A stretch of 36,270 nucleotides of DNA. Source: Deltaproteobacteria bacterium (GTDB lineage Bacteria; Myxococcota_A; Bradymonadia; REDH01). The translations under genes were made by a program, and so were the position numbers. Below the pieces are notes generated by a model. It did no database searches, was not told the origin of the DNA, and saw only the letters and a list, made by a program, of their open reading frames with translations. Numbering within the stretch: position 1 is the stretch's first letter; each line of letters begins with the position of its first letter. The stretch covers positions 1-36,270 of the forward strand of contig JABMMX010000372.1 in assembly GCA_013205435.1 (NCBI GenBank). The letters run 5' to 3'. Shown here one piece after another: positions 32,878 to 36,270 of this stretch.

Positions 32878-33714
32878 TCAGTCCTTCTTGATGAGGTTGA
32901 AGACGCGGTCCGGGCCGGCTGGCACGATGCGAAAGACCCGCATCATGAGCTTGCGCATGGACTGGTTCGGAAGGAGCACCTTGGCAGAGTCTTCACCGAG
33001 CGACTCGTGGAAACGGCAGCGGCCCAGCGAGGGATGAAGGAGCACATCTCCACGCTTGAGGTGGTCGAGATCCACATCCTCGCTGTTCTCGATGTCCTCT
33101 TGGACCTTCGCGGAGAAGGCGGTGACGGCGCCCCAATCGAGCGCTGCCGCCGGCGAGGGGGGCGGAGAGGAGAGGCCGCTGAGCGGAGCCGCGGGCTGCA
33201 CGCGCATGGAACCGCCCTGCGATGTCGAGGGGCGAGCAGGCGCGATCGGAGCAGGCATGGAGCGAGAGACGACCTGCGGCGGCGTTGTGGTTCGAGGCGC
33301 TGCGACCTCGGGAAGGGCGCGGGCGGGTTGGCCCGCCGAAGCGGAGGCGCCGAAAGCGGCAGTTCGCTGCAGCAACACGGTGATGTCTGCCGCAACGAGG
33401 CCGAGTACCTGCCCTCCTCGGAGCGTCGGTTGTCCGCCGAGCGTCGCAAGGGCGGTGGCCATGAGGCGCAGCCGCTCCGTCTTCCGCGCATCCCAGCCAC
33501 CTTCGAGCGAGAGCAGCAGGCCGCCCTCGTCGTCGGCAAGCGTGACGGTCGCGCTGCTGTTGCGACCATCCGAGAGCCTGATCTGCTCGTAGCGGCCGGA
33601 GGCGCGCACATAGCCCGTTGGCCAGCCGAGCGAGAGCAGCGCTGCGGTCACAGCACCCGCCACCTCTTCACCCTCGGCAAGACGCAACTCCAAGACTCCC
33701 TCGTGCTCGCTCAT
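32878..33714 (-). CDS. Unknown protein with PPC-like N-terminus and small C-terminal domain
   Basis: No firm family. Seen: 278 aa in three parts. The N-terminal 115 or so residues (LELRLAEGEEVAGAVTAALLSLGW, then GGLLLSLEGGWDARKTERLRLMA) recall the PPC/DUF296 fold by pattern only. A middle stretch of about 80 residues is Pro/Ala/Ser-rich and probably disordered. The C-terminal 65 residues (LDHLKRGDVLLHPSLGRCRFHESLGEDSAKVLL, ending NLIKKD) look like a small beta-barrel domain seen in deltaproteobacterial proteins with a GD-x-x-x-HP-x-x-GRC pattern. First gene of the six-gene minus run, divergent from murJ with 60 bases between. Possibly a regulator or nucleic-acid binder; unproven. Confidence 0.6.
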   Translation of the reverse strand: MSEHEGVLELRLAEGEEVAGAVTAALLSLGWPTGYVRASGRYEQIRLSDGRNSSATVTLADDEGGLLLSLEGGWDARKTERLRLMATALATLGGQPTLRGGQVLGLVAADITVLLQRTAAFGASASAGQPARALPEVAAPRTTTPPQVVSRSMPAPIAPARPSTSQGGSMRVQPAAPLSGLSSPPPSPAAALDWGAVTAFSAKVQEDIENSEDVDLDHLKRGDVLLHPSLGRCRFHESLGEDSAKVLLPNQSMRKLMMRVFRIVPAGPDRVFNLIKKD

Positions 33715-33774
33715 GATTTGCTTTCGCTCAGATAACAGGCCAAACGGAGGGGGTTCCCAGCCGCGCCTGCCTTA

Positions 33775-35382
33775 TTGCCTCCAGACCACAGCGTGTCAAC
33801 GCAACCCCAGACCACCGGTGCGCAGCAGTCCACGCGCAGCGCGCTCCTCTCGGCGGCGTTGCTGCTCTCTGCATCTACGCTGCTGAGCCGCATTCTGGGC
33901 CAGTTCAGAGACCTCCTGCTGACCTGGAAGTTCGGTGCCTCTGCCGACACAGACGCCTACCTCGCGGCCTTCTGGCTCCCCGACCTGCTGAGCTACTTTC
34001 TAGCAGGCGGTGCCTTCACGATCTCGTTCGTGCCGGCCTTTGCCAAGGCGGTGAGTGAAGGTCGGAGTGCCGACGGCTGGAAGCTCTTCTCGAACATCGC
34101 GACGCTGACGGCCTGCGTGCTGCTGGTGAGCATCGGACTCTGCTGGTGGTTCACGCCTGAGCTGGTCGCGGTGATGTATCCCTCCTTCTCGGCGGAGCAG
34201 CAGGCGACAACATCGACCCTCACCCGCATCATTCTGCCGGGTCCTCTCTTCTTCTTCATCGGTGGCCTGCTGACCGCGACAGAGACGGTCCGCGGTAGCT
34301 TCGCTGCCGCCTCTCTCACACCGCTCGTCTACAACCTCGCCATCATCTCCGGCGGCCTCTTTCTTGCGCCCTGGGTGGGGGTCGCGGGTTTCTCGTGGGG
34401 TGTTGTGGCCGGCGCAGCCCTAGGCGCCCTTCTGGTGCCGCTGGCGTTCGCCTGGTCGAGGGTTCGCTTCAGGCCGCGGCTCGACCTCGCCGACCCGGAG
34501 CTTCGGAGCTACCTCTTGGCCACCGCGCCGCTCCTCATCGGCGTCTCGCTGCTGACGGTAGATGAGTGGATGGTGCGCTACTTCGGCGCGACGCTCGGCG
34601 TGGGCGCGATCACCCATCTGAGCAACGCCCGCAAGCTGATGCTGGTGCCTGCATCACTCATCGGACAATCGGTCTCCTACGCCATCCTCCCATCGCTTTC
34701 GAACGACCTGGCGGCAGGGCGCGTCGATGAGGCAAATGAGCGGATGAGCAGCAGCATCGGCTCCATCGTCGCGCTCGCTGCGCTCGCTGCTGTCGCCCTC
34801 GCGAGCGCGGCGGGCCCCATCGTCAGCACCATCTACCAACATGGTGCCTTCGGTGCAGAGGACGCCACCGCAACCACATCCTACCTCCGCGTGCTTGCGC
34901 TGGCCGTGCCCGGCTGGTGCCTCGCCACGGTGGCCTCACGGGGCTTCTACGCGCGGCAGGAGAACGGGCGTGCCATGCTCATCACCTCGGCCATCACCCT
35001 GCTCTCTCTGCCCGTCTACGGCTTCGGTGCGCACAACGGCGCCGGAGTGGGATTGGCATGGGCCTCGGTGGCCGGCTGCACGTTGCAGGGCATCGCGATC
35101 GCGGCCGCGCTGGACTGGCGTCACAAGACGCAGACAGTTGTCATGACGCTGCGCGGTTCGGCTGCCGGACTATTGTTCGCTGCTCCTGCAGCAGCGGCGG
35201 TTTATGGGTGGAGCGCTTGGGGGTCCGAACGCCTTGCGCTGGTGCACCCGTGGGACGCCGCGGTCTCGCTCGGAGTCAGCTGTTTGGCTTTCGGACTGAG
35301 CACCATCGCCTATGTGTGGCGGTCGGAGCCGGTGCTGTTCGCCAAGGCAACCAAGCTGCTCCGAAGAGGCGGCTCGAAGTAG
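33775..35382 (+). CDS. murJ: Lipid II flippase MurJ
   Basis: Moves the peptidoglycan precursor lipid II across the inner membrane. Seen: 535 aa with about 14 hydrophobic helices and the MurJ N-terminal signature SRILGQFRDLLLTWKFGAS, ADTDAYLAAFWLPDLL, AGGAFTISFVPAF, and later GAITHLSNARKLMLVPASLIGQSVSYAILPSLS. The start is uncertain: the track uses TTG 33775, and GTG 33793 is the other in-frame choice before the conserved region; neither has well-placed Shine-Dalgarno bases (GGAGGGGG lies 22 bases before the TTG). An upstream in-frame stop at 33733 limits the options. Transcribed alone, convergent with HU. Confidence 0.92.
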   Translation: MPPDHSVSTQPQTTGAQQSTRSALLSAALLLSASTLLSRILGQFRDLLLTWKFGASADTDAYLAAFWLPDLLSYFLAGGAFTISFVPAFAKAVSEGRSADGWKLFSNIATLTACVLLVSIGLCWWFTPELVAVMYPSFSAEQQATTSTLTRIILPGPLFFFIGGLLTATETVRGSFAAASLTPLVYNLAIISGGLFLAPWVGVAGFSWGVVAGAALGALLVPLAFAWSRVRFRPRLDLADPELRSYLLATAPLLIGVSLLTVDEWMVRYFGATLGVGAITHLSNARKLMLVPASLIGQSVSYAILPSLSNDLAAGRVDEANERMSSSIGSIVALAALAAVALASAAGPIVSTIYQHGAFGAEDATATTSYLRVLALAVPGWCLATVASRGFYARQENGRAMLITSAITLLSLPVYGFGAHNGAGVGLAWASVAGCTLQGIAIAAALDWRHKTQTVVMTLRGSAAGLLFAAPAAAAVYGWSAWGSERLALVHPWDAAVSLGVSCLAFGLSTIAYVWRSEPVLFAKATKLLRRGGSK

Positions 35383-35398
35383 TCAGATTTCGCGGGGC

Positions 35399-35430
35399 AA
35401 AAACGAGTGAGGCCGGCGTGAAGGCCGGCC
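35399..35430 (-). terminator. Rho-independent terminator after HU
   Basis: On the minus strand GGCCGGC - CTTCAC - GCCGGCC forms a 7-bp GC stem, followed seven bases later by TTTTT. It starts 33 bases after the HU stop. The plus-strand reading lacks a T-run, so it does not obviously serve murJ. Confidence 0.7.
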
Positions 35431-35463
35431 CCGGGGAGCATCCAATCGGAGCCCCAGCCTGGA

Positions 35464-35733
35464 TTAGAGGCTGGTCTTAAGATTGGGGGCGGCCTTGAAG
35501 CCGACCGACTTGCTCTCGCCGATCTGGATGGTCTTGAGCGTCTTGGGGTTGCGACCCTCGCGTGCCTTGCGGGTCTTCACCGTGAAGGTGCCGAAGCCGG
35601 GGTAGGAGAAACGACCCGCTGCGATCGCGTCGGCGGTGGTGGCGAAAACCACCTCGACCAACTCGGCAACAGCCTTCTTGCTGTGACCTTCAAGCTTGCT
35701 GTGGACCACGTCAATGAGTTCTGCCTTCGTCAT
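35464..35733 (-). CDS. HU family DNA-binding protein
   Basis: Nucleoid-associated DNA-bending protein of 89 aa. Seen: MTKAELIDVVHSKLEG helix start, GRFSYPGFGTFTVKTRKAREGRNP with the DNA-binding arm, and VGFKAAPNLK at the end. KTLKTIQI in place of the usual TG-E-x-I-x-I is a variation at the tip. ATG 35733 has a textbook GGAGG six to seven bases upstream; the track start at 35766 adds residues absent from the family. It has its own promoter, leader palindrome and terminator and so is monocistronic. HU and IHF subunits cannot be fully separated here. Confidence 0.94.
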   Translation of the reverse strand: MTKAELIDVVHSKLEGHSKKAVAELVEVVFATTADAIAAGRFSYPGFGTFTVKTRKAREGRNPKTLKTIQIGESKSVGFKAAPNLKTSL

Positions 35734-35785
35734 CTCATCCTCCAACGGTGTATTGCGGAGAACCACCCCCGCAAGCTCTTGAATG

Positions 35786-35806
35786 CAAAGGATATTTAAT
35801 CCTTTG
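35786..35806. promoter_or_regulatory. Palindrome in the HU leader
   Basis: A perfect inverted repeat of 8-bp arms (CAAAGGAT / ATCCTTTG) around ATTTA, an AT-rich island in GC-rich DNA. It begins a few bases after the predicted transcription start (about 35810) and lies 53 bases before the HU start codon. It could be an operator or a 5' hairpin that protects the mRNA. Confidence 0.6.
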
Positions 35807-35816
35807 GAGCGTCACT

Positions 35817-35846
35817 ACGATAAAGCCTGCGACGGAGCAAAGTCAA
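35817..35846 (-). promoter_or_regulatory. Promoter of the HU gene
   Basis: On the minus strand TTGACT (35841-35846), an 18-base spacer and TATCGT (35817-35822). The -35 matches consensus at five of six positions. The -10 is identical to that of tRNA-Val. Leader about 77 bases. Confidence 0.65.
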
Positions 35847-35966
35847 GCACAAAATGCATCGAAAAACCGCGCTGCGCCGCGTCAATCCTTGCGTTGCGCC
35901 CCCTCTCGCCTCGCGCATCGCCCGCCCGACCCGTTTCCGGAAAGTTCCGCGTGCGCGCAACTCCCT

Positions 35967-36270
35967 TTAGAATCCGAGCGGATAGCGGACTTCGGGCAGG
36001 CCAAGGTGTGCCCGCGCCTCGGTCACGCTCCACGGCGTGCGCCCTGTTTCTGCGGCCATGCGGGCTACTTCGGCCACCAGCTCGTAAGATCCTGCGGCGA
36101 GCTGGCCCTTGCGGAGAAAGATGTTGTCTTCGAGGCCAACACGCACATGGCCGCCCCATTCCAACGCGTGACGGGCCATCACAAGCTCGTGGCGACCGAT
36201 GCCGGCGACGCACCAGGTCCACCCTGCAGGCAGCCGCGAGACGAGGTAGCGGAGGTGGCCTGCGTCGGCC
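35967..36270 (-). CDS. kce: 3-keto-5-aminohexanoate cleavage enzyme (partial, C-terminal part)
   Basis: The reading frame is open from the right edge to a TAA at 35967, giving the last 100 or so residues; the track ORF begins at an internal GTG. Seen: WTWCVAGIGRHELVMARHAL, then GGHVRVGLEDNIFLRKGQLA, and EARAHLGLPEVRYPLGF. HVRVGLEDN is the hallmark of the BKACE/DUF849 family, the Glu being an active-site residue. In the lysine fermentation pathway Kce condenses 5-amino-3-oxohexanoate with acetyl-CoA to give 3-aminobutyryl-CoA and acetoacetate. Other BKACE enzymes act on different beta-keto acids, so the substrate is inferred from kdd 6 kb away. The N-terminal metal-binding histidines lie outside the window. 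Confidence 0.83.
   Translation of the reverse strand, partial: ADAGHLRYLVSRLPAGWTWCVAGIGRHELVMARHALEWGGHVRVGLEDNIFLRKGQLAAGSYELVAEVARMAAETGRTPWSVTEARAHLGLPEVRYPLGF

Noticed and set aside
35399-35430. Bidirectional terminator serving murJ as well as HU
   Set aside because: On the plus strand the hairpin is followed by ccggggagc, with no T-run.

Overview
This is a GC-rich, gene-dense chromosomal window from a Gram-negative bacterium. Evidence for a Gram-negative cell is TonB, a TonB-dependent outer-membrane receptor, two lipoproteins and RecBCD. It carries 22 protein genes and one tRNA, with no insertion sequence, phage or CRISPR array. Gene content and the type of several proteins (SphX-like PstS, fused MurF-Alr, LemA followed by an M48 peptidase with a TerB-like tail) suggest a deltaproteobacterial, myxobacterial or Bradymonadales-like lineage. 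That is an inference; no ribosomal RNA is present to settle it. Most genes lie on the minus strand, and most long plus-strand ORFs in the track are GC-driven shadows.

Layout, left to right. (1) 85-2831, minus: rimO followed by an RlmD-type rRNA uracil methyltransferase, coupled by a GTGA overlap. (2) 2939-3105, plus: tRNA-Val(CAC) with its own promoter and a possible terminator. (3) 3109-13471, minus: recC-recB-recD, joined by ATGA overlaps. (4) 13630-18304, minus: pstS-pstC-pstA-pstB-phoU and a small membrane protein. (5) 18478-23992, minus: tonB, a TonB-dependent receptor with an acidic 11 x 8-residue repeat, and a beta-helix-like lipoprotein ending at a strong terminator. (6) 24278-26803, plus: lemA and an M48 peptidase. 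(7) 26800-33714, minus: a six-gene run reading, in transcription order, an unknown two-domain protein, a Nudix CoA pyrophosphatase, CoaB with a decayed CoaC half, a family 4 uracil-DNA glycosylase, 3,5-diaminohexanoate dehydrogenase and a MurF-Alr fusion. (8) 33775-35382, plus: murJ. (9) 35464-35733, minus: an HU gene with a clear promoter and a leader palindrome. (10) 35967 to the right edge, minus: the C-terminal part of a 3-keto-5-aminohexanoate cleavage enzyme.

How the genes work together. The middle of the window (13.6-24.0 kb) looks like a complete route for phosphate or a phosphorus compound: TonB energises an outer-membrane receptor, a lipoprotein may assist at the membrane, and PstS-PstCAB with PhoU takes up phosphate at the inner membrane. 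The link to phosphorus rests on adjacency and shared promoter-like motifs, so it is a hypothesis. On the right, kdd and kce encode consecutive steps of lysine fermentation, and cell-wall genes (murF-alr, murJ) sit close by.

No stretch longer than 300 bases lacks a gene. The largest intergenic spaces are 23993-24277, 35734-35966, 19780-19967 and 18305-18477; the sites seen in them are listed.
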